DNA of 5,516 bases from Candidatus Sulfotelmatobacter sp. (GTDB lineage Bacteria > Acidobacteriota > Terriglobia > Terriglobales > Acidobacteriaceae). Below the pieces are notes generated by a model. It was given only the letters and a program-made list of their open reading frames with translations. It made no database searches and was not told where the DNA came from. The stretch spans positions 1 to 5,516 of the forward strand of contig JASHRB010000562.1 in the NCBI GenBank assembly GCA_030037575.1, written 5' to 3'. The number at the start of each line of letters is the position of its first letter. The first letter of the stretch is position 1. Below, piece by piece: positions 1-5,516 of this stretch. The position numbers and the translations under genes are program-made.

Positions 1-242
1 ATCCGCAGATCTGGCCGCGTCGCCTTCAGGCTGGCCATTACGTCGAACAAATTTTGTCCGGAGCGGTTTCCTAAGAGAATCAGGTCCACTTCTTGCAACG
101 TGGAAATCTCGGGCAGGCTGGCGGAGATCAGTTCGAACTCGGGCTCAGTGTCGAACAGGGCGCGAAATCCCACGAATCTCAGTGGGTCGCTCTCGACCAC
201 GGCGATTTTAATAATCGGCTTCCGGGCTACGGCTGCTTTCAT
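1..242 (-). CDS. Response-regulator-like protein with degenerate receiver domain (partial, 3' end outside window)
   Basis: Reading the minus strand from ATG at 242-240 gives 80 uninterrupted codons to the window edge; a CAGGGAAA ribosome binding site precedes the ATG by a few bases. Residues 12-80 read like the first half of a NarL/FixJ-type receiver: beta-1 IKIAVVESDPL (12-21), the 'GFRALF..EPEFEL' stretch (25-38) matching the usual 'GLRALLEREPDFEV', beta-3 DLILLG (53-58), and LKATRPDLR (72-80). Key receiver residues are altered: the acidic pair after beta-1 is E17-S18 (D19 sits where His is usual), and the phosphoacceptor Asp at the end of beta-3 is Gly58, followed by Asn59. By family knowledge, such proteins usually end in a LuxR-type helix-turn-helix and bind DNA, but that half lies outside the window. 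Inference: a phosphorylation-independent (pseudo-receiver) regulator. It is divergent from the gene at 422. Confidence is high that it is a gene and good for the receiver fold. Confidence 0.82.
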   Translation of the reverse strand, partial: MKAAVARKPIIKIAVVESDPLRFVGFRALFDTEPEFELISASLPEISTLQEVDLILLGNRSGQNLFDVMASLKATRPDLR

Positions 243-340
243 AAGTTTCCCTGTAGGATGTGTGGTTACGTAGCTAGAGCATAACGGCATTTGCCCTCGC
301 TGCAAAGATAGCGTGACCAAAGCGAAATTACGGGAGTAAC

Positions 341-388
341 ATGAAAATACGCGTGAAAAGCGGCCTCACAGCCGATGTTGGCGGCTAA
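341..388 (+). CDS. Possible 15-codon micro-ORF (MKIRVKSGLTADVGG)
   Basis: An ATG at 341 is preceded by GGGAG (332-336) at a spacing of four bases, and the frame runs 15 codons to TAA at 386-388. The peptide begins with a basic, beta-prone segment and ends in Gly-Gly. It lies in the divergent intergenic region, 33 bp upstream of the plus-strand gene at 422. A small inverted repeat AGCCG/CGGCT (370-374 and 382-386, 7-base loop) overlaps its last codons and stop; no T-tract follows, so it is not a standard attenuator. It could be a leader peptide for the downstream pair, a free small peptide, or chance. A frame this short cannot be proven from one sequence; the well-placed ribosome binding site is the main support. 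Confidence 0.33.
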   Translation: MKIRVKSGLTADVGG

Positions 389-408
389 ATTCAGGCGGCG
401 GGATTCAC

Positions 409-416
409 GGAGAAGG
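409..416 (+). promoter_or_regulatory. Ribosome binding site for the gene at 422
   Basis: GGAGAAGG lies five bases before the ATG at 422. This supports that start over the several shorter plus-strand frames that overlap this gene. Confidence 0.6.
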
Positions 417-421
417 CTCGA

Positions 422-937
422 ATGACAGGAAGACCAATTCATTTCGCGTTGATTGCGGTTACTTTCGCGCTCATATTTTGCATCACGCTCGCGCTATCAT
501 CGACGCAAACCGCCCGGGCTCCCGCAGCTCCGCCTGCGGCGTCGGACACCGCCGCCCAGACTCCCGCCACCACCTATCAGCCGAAATTTCCCGGCGATCC
601 TGCGCATTCCGATTCCGAAGCCGAGGCTCTCGCCTACATGCGCGTCGTCATGCGTTCGGAGCTCCTCTTCAACAAGCATTACCACCGCTACGCCACTTCG
701 CTCGCCGAGCTCGTTCACACCGGAACCTTCACCAGGCGCATGGTCAGTCCCGATCGCGGCGATTACCACGCCGGCTTCGAGGGCAAAGACGACAACTACG
801 TTCTCACCATGACTCCTAACAATCTCGATGCGCAGCACCGTTCCTTCTTCGGCAACGAAGACGGCAAAATCCATGCCGATGACGCAAAGCCGGCTGACGA
901 CAGGTCGCCTGTCGTCACCAAGGCGTTCCGGCAATAA
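422..937 (+). CDS. Membrane-anchored protein with pilin-like C-terminal domain, function unknown
   Basis: 171 residues. A short N-terminus is followed by one hydrophobic helix (about 7-26), then an Ala/Pro/Thr-rich linker (about 31-58), then a globular part. The helix may be an uncleaved anchor or a signal peptide with a possible ARA|P cleavage site near residue 33. There is no type III prepilin leader (no G|FTLIE-like site) and no lipobox, since Cys20 is preceded by Phe. The globular part begins with a helix EAEALAYMRVVMRSELLFNK (66-85) and continues with RYATSLAELV, a YVLTMTP strand (126-132), RSFFGNEDGKIHADD (140-154) and KPADDRSP (156-163). This order (helix, 'Y.SLAELV', 'Y.LTMTP', 'FF.(D/E)..G.I', 'PA...SP') resembles the soluble domain of pilin/pseudopilin-like proteins; that is my pattern-level judgement. 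The gene lies 37 bp upstream of the peroxiredoxin on the same strand and is probably co-transcribed with it. No enzymatic motif is visible. Long frames in other phases over this gene look like GC-rich shadows. Confidence 0.75.
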   Translation: MTGRPIHFALIAVTFALIFCITLALSSTQTARAPAAPPAASDTAAQTPATTYQPKFPGDPAHSDSEAEALAYMRVVMRSELLFNKHYHRYATSLAELVHTGTFTRRMVSPDRGDYHAGFEGKDDNYVLTMTPNNLDAQHRSFFGNEDGKIHADDAKPADDRSPVVTKAFRQ

Positions 938-963
938 GCAGAAAAACGATAAAATGAATTTCT

Positions 964-970
964 AGGGAGG
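964..970 (+). promoter_or_regulatory. Strong ribosome binding site for the peroxiredoxin
   Basis: AGGGAGG lies four bases before the ATG at 975. It is close to an ideal Shine-Dalgarno sequence, predicting efficient translation, and fixes the start codon. Confidence 0.75.
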
Positions 971-974
971 AATC

Positions 975-1436
975 ATGCCAGCAACCGTCGGCGCAGCCGC
1001 GCCCGAGTTCTCGTTAAAAGATCAGGATCAGAAGGAAGTAAAGCTCAGCGACTACCAAGGCAAGAAGAGAGTCGTGCTCGTTTTTTATCCGCTCGACTGG
1101 AGCCCGGTGTGCACCAAGGAGCACGCCTGTTTCGTTAATGAAATGAAGCAGTTCGAGCAGCTCGACGCGCAGGTCCTCGGTCTCAGCGTCGATAGCGTCT
1201 GGTCCCACAGGGCCTATGCCGACAAAATGGGCATCCACTATCCCCTGCTCGCCGATTTCCATCCCCGCGGGGCGGTGGCTTCCCAATACGGAGCTTATCT
1301 TGCGGACAAGGGCATCACCGGGCGCGCCATCTACATCATCGATCGCGACGGCAAACTCGCCTGGCAGAAAAACTACGACATTCCCGTCGTTCCCGATATC
1401 AAGGAAGTCTCGCAGGCACTGGCCGGAGTGAAGTAA
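975..1436 (+). CDS. Thiol peroxiredoxin (AhpC/TSA superfamily, BCP/AhpE-like)
   Basis: 153 residues, full length for a short atypical peroxiredoxin. These cytoplasmic enzymes reduce hydrogen peroxide, organic hydroperoxides or peroxynitrite through a peroxidatic cysteine recycled by thioredoxin or other thiols. Visible features: the N-terminal VGAAAPEFSLKDQD segment (5-18), the thioredoxin-fold strand RVVLVFYPLDW (32-42), and the active site P39-x3-S43-x2-C46 followed by Glu49, the P-x3-(T/S)-x2-C signature with Ser instead of the commoner Thr. Also present are the helix-strand LGLSVDSVWSHRAYADKMGI (68-87), YPLLADFHP (89-97), and GRAIYIIDRDGK (116-127), where Arg117 is the expected catalytic arginine. 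There is no signal peptide. A second cysteine, Cys52, lies six residues after Cys46; classical BCP/PrxQ enzymes have the resolving cysteine five residues after, so a PrxQ-type disulfide is not assured and a 1-Cys AhpE-like mechanism is possible. The family call is firm, the subclass is not. Confidence 0.95.
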   Translation: MPATVGAAAPEFSLKDQDQKEVKLSDYQGKKRVVLVFYPLDWSPVCTKEHACFVNEMKQFEQLDAQVLGLSVDSVWSHRAYADKMGIHYPLLADFHPRGAVASQYGAYLADKGITGRAIYIIDRDGKLAWQKNYDIPVVPDIKEVSQALAGVK

Positions 1437-1437
1437 G

Positions 1438-1461
1438 CCACGCGGCTTATGCGTGGTTTTT
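1438..1461 (+). terminator. Intrinsic terminator after the peroxiredoxin
   Basis: CCACGC (1438-1443), a 7-base loop and GCGTGG (1451-1456) form a perfect stem followed at once by TTTTT (1457-1461), starting right after the TAA stop. A competing small stem AAGCC/GGCTT (1435-1439 and 1444-1448) overlaps the ascending arm and the stop codon, but it lacks a T-tract. This probably ends the 422-1436 transcript. Confidence 0.82.
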
Positions 1462-1504
1462 CGGAGGGCACGGCTTAACGCAATCCCTGACCAAGCTCAC
1501 CCAT

Positions 1505-1570
1505 GTCATCCCGAGCGAAACCGAATTGCCGCCTTTGCGGCAGTTCGGCGCCAGTCGAGGGAGCTTGCGT
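1505..1570. repeat. REP/MITE-like palindromic intergenic element
   Basis: The core 1521-1548 is a 12-bp stem (one T-G wobble at 1526/1543) closed by the tetraloop CTTT (1533-1536). It is flanked by GTCATCCCGAGCG on the left (1505-1517) and AGTCGAGGGA on the right (1553-1562), so TCCC (1509-1512) can pair with GGGA (1559-1562) and lengthen the structure. From general knowledge, 'GTCATCCCGAGCG...GAGGGA' is a form of intergenic repeat seen in many copies in some soil and environmental bacterial genomes; copy number cannot be seen here. It sits between two convergent genes, a typical site for such elements. On the minus strand the stem is followed only by TTT, so it could act as a weak terminator or mRNA 3'-end stabiliser for the penicillin-binding protein transcript. 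The rest of 1437-1630 shows no gene. Confidence 0.6.
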
Positions 1571-1630
1571 TTGTCCTCAAGACAATCAGAGTCCTCGGCT
1601 ACACCGTCGAAGCCTTAACCCGGCCGTGCC

Positions 1631-4228
1631 TTACTGCGGCGGGGGGGGCGTCGCACTGGCCGGAGGCTTCGCCGGTTGCGTGGTTGCCGGCGGATTCTGC
1701 GACTTGTCGTCCTTGAAAATGTCGGCGATTTTGCCGAAGAACCCTTTCTTCTTGTTCGGATCTTGCTGGTCCTGTCCATTCGCCAGCGTGGGCGTCAGCG
1801 GCTTGCTCGTTCCCCCGAACACTCGCGAGAAAAACCCGGCTACTCCCGTCTGCTGGTCGCAGGTCTCGCGCGGCTCCGTGCCGGCAACAAACGCCGAGTT
1901 ATAATCGTCCGTGCAATTCGACGTGGCCAGCCGGTTCGTCGCCTTATCGAGTTCCACATCGACCACCCCTGCCGGTTGCGTGAACTCTTTCATCTCGGAG
2001 TACTGCGGCAACTCCGCCGCCTTCTTCATAAATTCCGTCCAGATCGGAGCCGCCGTCTGCGCGCCGCTCAACCGCAGATCGCTGTAATCGTCATAACCCA
2101 CCCACACAATGCACAGCAGATTCGAAGTATATCCCGCGAACCAGCCGTCATGCGAGGTTCCCGTCTTTCCCGCCGCCGGCTGCAGAAATCCGCGGAGGCG
2201 AACCGCGGTATAGCCCAAACCGTTGTTGATCACGCCTTCCATCATGTTGGTCATTACGTAGGCAATCCGCGGATCGAGCACCTCCCGCTGGTCGGTTCTG
2301 AAATTTGCGATGACATCGCCCTTGGCATTGCGCACGGAATTCACCAGAATCGGCGAAAGCCGCACGCCTCCATTCGCAAACGATGTGTACGCTCCCGCCA
2401 TATCGAGCGGCGTAGCTTCGTAAGACCCAAGCGCCATCGCCGGCGTCGGTTTCACCGATGTAATCCCCGCCACTTTCGCTAGGTTCGCAACTTTGTCGTA
2501 ACCCACTTCTTCGGCAACCTTCACCGTTGCGTTATTCAGCGACATGGCCAGCGCATACCGCAGCGTCACATCGCCGTGGTACTCCTCCTTGTAGTTGCGC
2601 GGCTCGTAAATCTGATCTCCATAGGCAAAGCTCGAAGGCTCGTCGGTTATAATCGACGCCGGTGTAATCACGTTCTGCGATCCATCAATCGCTGTATTCA
2701 TCGCTGTCGCATAAACGAACGGCTTGAAAATCGATCCTGTGGGCCGCTTCGATAACGCGTGATTCAGTTGGCTGAAGCCATAATCCCTGCCGCCCACCAG
2801 GGCCAAGACCGCTCCCGTGTGCGGATCGAGCGCCACCAGTGCCACCTGCGCCTGCGGTCCAGGCTCAACCTGCGTTTCATATTTCTTGCCGACTTTCACC
2901 CGCTTGGTGCGTAGCTTGGTCACTTCCTGATCGACGATCTTGATGCCGCTCTCCACTGCCTGCGCCGCCGCTTTCTGCAAGTCCGGATCGAGCGTGGTGT
3001 AAATGCGGTAAGACTGATCGCTCAATTCGCGTTCGCTGAACTTGTTGATCAGCGAATCTTTCACCATGTCGACAAAGTACGGAGCGTCGCTGGCTTCCAC
3101 GTTCGGAGGCGCCAGCTTCAACGGCGAAGCCTTCGCTTTTCCCGCCTGCTCGGGCGTGATCGAGTGCGTCTCGACCATGGCATCCAGCACCAGGTTGCGC
3201 CGCTCCAGCGCCCGCTCCGGATGCCGGTACGGCGATAATCGGCTTGGGCCCTGAATAATTCCAGCCAGCAGCGCAGCTTCCGGCAGAGTAATGTCTTTGA
3301 GATCCTTGTTGAAATATGCTCGCGACGCCTCGCCAAATCCGCTGATGGCAAACGAGCCGCGCTGCCCCAGGTTCACCCAGTTCGCATAAAACTCGAAGAT
3401 TTGTTGCTTCGAGAACTTCTGCTCCATCTCCTCGGCAATCAGCATTTCCGTTAATTTGCGGCGAATCGTTTTTTCCGGCGTCAGGAAAAATCCGCGCGAA
3501 AGCTGCATGGTGATCGTCGACCCGCCCTGCTCATGCCTTTGCCGCAGCAGATCGACCCAGCCTGCTTCGAACATACGGATAAAATTCACCCCGCTATGCT
3601 CGAAGAATCGCCGGTCCTCGATCGCCAGCGTAGCATCGAGCATCACCTTGGGAATGTCACTGTACTTAACGACTTCCCGCTTCGCCCGCTGCTCGGAATA
3701 AAGCGATGTGACTAATTCCGGCTCGAGTTCGTACGCAGAGAGTTGATTGCCCTTGCCCGTGATCTGCGAGACCTGGCCGTCGACAATCGTGATCTTGGCC
3801 TCTTCCGGGCTGTGGTAGCTCTCCGGCCCGGGCATGATGTCGACTCCGTCCGGCATCACTCGAAAACTGCCCAGCGGCGACAAGTTGTCTTTGTCCGTCC
3901 GCTTGGCGTCGGAATACCCTGCTTGGCGCAGATCGGCAGCAATCTCCCGGGCGTCAGCCGGTTCTCCATCTCGCACCACCTTCGGCAGGGCATAGATCTT
4001 CGCCGAATTGCTGAAGACCGGCGTAGCGAATCGCCGCGTAATGATCTGGTCGTACTTGATGTAGTAGTAGCAAAACGACCCACCCAGTCCCACCGCTGCG
4101 ATCAGGAAAATTGCCAGCGCCGCCCTCACCACCGGATCGTGCGGGGGGCCTCCGCCCTTCTTCTTGCCACCGCTTTTGGGGATTTTGATCTTGATGGCCA
4201 AGGTTGAACTCGATGCCCGCCCAAACAA
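1631..4228 (-). CDS. Bifunctional class A penicillin-binding protein (peptidoglycan glycosyltransferase/transpeptidase, PBP1b-like)
   Basis: 865 residues, complete. It polymerises lipid II into glycan strands and cross-links the stem peptides in the periplasm. In order: a basic cytoplasmic tail (1-34, KIKIPKSGGKKKGGG), one membrane helix (about 35-57), then a region (about 74-175; SAKIYALPKVV, then FRVMPDGVDIMPGP) that matches the layout of the UB2H domain of E. coli PBP1b. Next is the GT51 domain (about 185-350) with EDRRFFEHSG (Glu204 catalytic), GGSTITMQL (235-243), RRKLTEM (Glu261, second catalytic Glu, same 57-residue spacing as E. coli PBP1b) and EFYANWVNLG (279-288). The transpeptidase domain has S499-I-F-K502, S563-L-N565 and K688-T-G690. 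A 75-residue tail ends in a Pro-rich stretch. The first codon used is TTG (4228-4226), preceded by AAGG at a fair spacing; no in-frame ATG lies between it and the upstream stop. A second TTG at 4201-4199, giving an N-terminus at AIKIKIPK, is the main alternative. NCBI-style naming would probably be 'PBP1A family'. Confidence in function is very high. Confidence 0.97.
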   Translation of the reverse strand: MFGRASSSTLAIKIKIPKSGGKKKGGGPPHDPVVRAALAIFLIAAVGLGGSFCYYYIKYDQIITRRFATPVFSNSAKIYALPKVVRDGEPADAREIAADLRQAGYSDAKRTDKDNLSPLGSFRVMPDGVDIMPGPESYHSPEEAKITIVDGQVSQITGKGNQLSAYELEPELVTSLYSEQRAKREVVKYSDIPKVMLDATLAIEDRRFFEHSGVNFIRMFEAGWVDLLRQRHEQGGSTITMQLSRGFFLTPEKTIRRKLTEMLIAEEMEQKFSKQQIFEFYANWVNLGQRGSFAISGFGEASRAYFNKDLKDITLPEAALLAGIIQGPSRLSPYRHPERALERRNLVLDAMVETHSITPEQAGKAKASPLKLAPPNVEASDAPYFVDMVKDSLINKFSERELSDQSYRIYTTLDPDLQKAAAQAVESGIKIVDQEVTKLRTKRVKVGKKYETQVEPGPQAQVALVALDPHTGAVLALVGGRDYGFSQLNHALSKRPTGSIFKPFVYATAMNTAIDGSQNVITPASIITDEPSSFAYGDQIYEPRNYKEEYHGDVTLRYALAMSLNNATVKVAEEVGYDKVANLAKVAGITSVKPTPAMALGSYEATPLDMAGAYTSFANGGVRLSPILVNSVRNAKGDVIANFRTDQREVLDPRIAYVMTNMMEGVINNGLGYTAVRLRGFLQPAAGKTGTSHDGWFAGYTSNLLCIVWVGYDDYSDLRLSGAQTAAPIWTEFMKKAAELPQYSEMKEFTQPAGVVDVELDKATNRLATSNCTDDYNSAFVAGTEPRETCDQQTGVAGFFSRVFGGTSKPLTPTLANGQDQQDPNKKKGFFGKIADIFKDDKSQNPPATTQPAKPPASATPPPPQ
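1641..1648. repeat. Homopolymer tract of eight G (C8 on the coding strand)
   Basis: Eight consecutive G at 1641-1648 encode the Pro run just before the stop codon of the penicillin-binding protein. One-base slippage would change only the last few residues and the stop position. It is a possible slippage or sequencing-error site with little functional consequence. Confidence 0.5.
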
Positions 4229-4372
4229 GACTGCCTTACGATCAGACGATTAGATGCTCAAAAAGGTTTGATTATCCCTGGTTGCCCCTTGCTCGACTAC
4301 GCGCTGGCGCAATTCAGCGAAACGCCGCAATCATCATGCGTTTCTTTTCATTGTACCCCCACGCGGACAGAC

Positions 4373-4402
4373 AAAAAGAGACCCGCAGTTCATGCGGGTC
4401 TC
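4373..4402 (-). terminator. Strong intrinsic terminator downstream of the beta-propeller gene
   Basis: On the minus strand a perfect 10-bp stem (GAGACCCGCA / TGCGGGTCTC, 4402-4393 with 4387-4378) with a 5-base loop is followed directly by TTTTT (4377-4373). It begins 25 bases after the stop codon of the minus-strand gene ending at 4427. It separates that gene from the penicillin-binding protein, which must then have its own promoter within about 4229-4372. Confidence 0.9.
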
Positions 4403-4426
4403 CAAGATGCCAACAGCGCCGGCTGG

Positions 4427-5516
4427 TTAGTTCGGATCGGTGATCACCCAAGGCCCCGCTTCCGTGAGATCCACAGATGGAACCGGTTGGGTGAGGGCTC
4501 CACCGGAACCAACGTCCAATATTCCTAGCACGGGGCCGCTGCCGTACACGCTCAAGAACGCCCCGCTTTGATCAAACTGGCCCAAATACCCGATGTCCAA
4601 GCTGGTGAAGGGCGACCCGGAGACCGCGGTCAGCGCGCCAGTAGATGTGTTCAATTCATAGCCCTCGATGGGATTGTAGCCGTTGCCTGTGCTGTCAAGG
4701 CTGAAGGAGTAAACCAGTTCACCTCCTGTGTTCGACTGGACCGCGATCGTGTACGGTGAGTACACGGTTGTGAACGGCGACCCAGAAACCTCAGTGATCG
4801 CCCCTTCGTTCGTACCCGTCTGCTGAATGCTGAACACATACAAGTGGGTATCGCTGACCACCGACCCCGTCGTACCGATCAGATATTTGCCCGAAGCATC
4901 ACCCTCGACCTGCAGCATGGTGGATTGAAAGGGACTGCCTGATACGGCCGTGAGCGAACCGCTGCTGCCGATAGCGTACGCCGCTATCTCTGCCGGGACA
5001 CTAGTATCCTGCGAATCAGCGGTGACATAGAGGTACTTTCCCAACCCATCCGTGGCCAAGTTCCACGGCAGGAACGGGATCACGTATGGGGAACCGCTGT
5101 TAGCCGCTGTCAAGACCCCACCGCTTCCGATCTGGTATACGTAGACCGCATCCGCGCTTTCGTCCTCTACAAAAAGCAGGGTGCCAGCCGGATTGGTGAT
5201 CATGTTTTGCACACCGCCAACCGTGCCTCCGACTAAGTAAGGCACGCTGACCGGGCTCCCGCTAATTGACGTCAAACTCCCTGCCGAGCTGATCGACCAA
5301 CCAAAGAGCTCGCCGGTGCCACCGTACAGCGCGTACAAATATAGGTCCTGCGCCACGACCATTGCATCGGGGGCTGTGTTTGCCGGGGCGGATGGGCCAG
5401 TATAGTTAGCCGTGGACGCAAAGGTTGCCGAACTGGTGCTAAGAGTGTAGCTATCGATCGTTCCTGCAGGATCCCCGGCGAAGACAAATGCGCTCGCTGA
5501 GCCGCTGCTGCTGCTG
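4427..5516 (-). CDS. Secreted beta-propeller (lactonase-like) protein, 5' end outside window
   Basis: The frame is open from the TAA at 4427 to the right edge, 362 residues. An in-frame ATG at 5362-5360 is only an internal Met: 51 coherent residues precede it in the same frame (SSSSGSASAFVFAGDP..., GTIDSYTLS), so the true start is off the window. The protein holds at least six similar blades with the motif G-(S/A)-(L/I)-T-x-(V/I)-SGSPF at residues 79, 133, 186, 238, 293 and 339 (numbered from the edge), 46-55 residues apart, each followed by strands such as KYLYVTAD or TLLFVED. This is typical of 7-bladed lactonase-family (PF10282-like) and YVTN-type propellers that are common in Acidobacteriota. 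The Ser run at the very edge looks like the linker after an export signal or lipobox, so a surface or periplasmic location is likely (inference). No catalytic residues can be assigned, and true lactonase activity is unproven; a binding or structural role is equally possible. Confidence 0.85.
   Translation of the reverse strand, partial: SSSSGSASAFVFAGDPAGTIDSYTLSTSSATFASTANYTGPSAPANTAPDAMVVAQDLYLYALYGGTGELFGWSISSAGSLTSISGSPVSVPYLVGGTVGGVQNMITNPAGTLLFVEDESADAVYVYQIGSGGVLTAANSGSPYVIPFLPWNLATDGLGKYLYVTADSQDTSVPAEIAAYAIGSSGSLTAVSGSPFQSTMLQVEGDASGKYLIGTTGSVVSDTHLYVFSIQQTGTNEGAITEVSGSPFTTVYSPYTIAVQSNTGGELVYSFSLDSTGNGYNPIEGYELNTSTGALTAVSGSPFTSLDIGYLGQFDQSGAFLSVYGSGPVLGILDVGSGGALTQPVPSVDLTEAGPWVITDPN
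4469..5281 (-). repeat. Six protein-level blade repeats inside the beta-propeller gene
   Basis: Successive units begin GSLTSISGSPV, GVLTAANSGSPYV, GSLTAVSGSPF, GAITEVSGSPF, GALTAVSGSPF and GALTQPVPSVD. The central three are most alike and the last is the most divergent. Repeat spacing at DNA level is about 138-165 bp. The DNA itself is well diverged, indicating old duplication rather than recent expansion. Confidence 0.75.

Noticed and set aside
93..284. 63-codon plus-strand frame
   Set aside because: It lies antisense to the receiver-domain gene, has no good ribosome binding site and its composition is not protein-like; the minus-strand reading is far more coherent.
278..305. Minus-strand promoter for the receiver gene (TTGCAG, 16 bp, TATGCT)
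   Set aside because: Only 3 of 6 and 4 of 6 consensus matches; too weak to list as a feature.
313..342. Plus-strand promoter GTGACC, 18 bp, TAACAT ahead of the 422 gene
   Set aside because: A weak match on both boxes, and it overlaps the ribosome binding site of the micro-ORF, so both cannot readily be true.
497..934. 145-codon minus-strand frame over the 422 gene
   Set aside because: A GC-rich shadow: Gly/Arg/Val-rich with no domain, while the plus-strand frame has an anchor, linker and globular part plus a ribosome binding site.
1453..1904. Two plus-strand frames across the intergenic repeat and the end of the PBP gene
   Set aside because: They run through the palindromic repeat and antisense to the PBP tail; no ribosome binding site or recognisable domain.
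1676..2482. 268-codon plus-strand frame
   Set aside because: Antisense to the PBP transpeptidase domain and extremely Arg-rich, as expected of a shadow of a GC-rich gene.
4271..4355. Minus-strand -10 boxes for the PBP gene: TACAAT (4355-4350) and GATAAT (4276-4271)
   Set aside because: Both -10 boxes are good (5 of 6), and one is probably real given the upstream terminator, but neither has a convincing -35 at 16-18 bp, so I cannot choose.

Overview
The window looks like an ordinary, fairly GC-rich bacterial chromosome segment, most likely from the Acidobacteriota (Terriglobia/Koribacter-like). This is an inference from gene content and protein style: a degenerate NarL-type receiver protein, a Ser-rich secreted beta-propeller with 'GSLTAVSGSPF' repeats, and a PBP1b-like class A penicillin-binding protein. 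There is no rRNA or other direct taxonomic marker.

Layout from left to right. Positions 1-242 (minus) hold the first 80 codons of a response-regulator-like gene that runs off the left edge and lacks the phosphoacceptor aspartate. A 179-bp divergent intergenic region (243-421) follows and holds a possible 15-codon micro-ORF with a good ribosome binding site. On the plus strand are a membrane-anchored, pilin-fold-like protein of unknown function (422-937) and, 37 bp later, a thiol peroxiredoxin (975-1436) closed by a clear intrinsic terminator. Between this pair and the convergent gene on the other strand (1437-1630) lies a REP/MITE-like palindromic element. On the minus strand, 1631-4228 encodes a complete bifunctional class A penicillin-binding protein with a PBP1b-type UB2H-like domain and a TTG start. 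Upstream of it, 4229-4426 contains a strong minus-strand terminator (4373-4402) belonging to the next minus-strand gene. That gene (4427-5516) is a secreted beta-propeller protein whose 5' end lies beyond the right edge.

The genes do not form one obvious pathway. The 422 and 975 genes are probably co-transcribed. The penicillin-binding protein is its own transcription unit, because the terminator separates it from the propeller gene. The response regulator is divergent from the 422/975 pair, so the two could share regulatory DNA, but nothing in the sequence proves it. I see no CRISPR, tRNA, rRNA, integrase, transposase or defence system. The most interesting items are the receiver without a phosphorylation site, the micro-ORF, and the palindromic element at the convergent junction.
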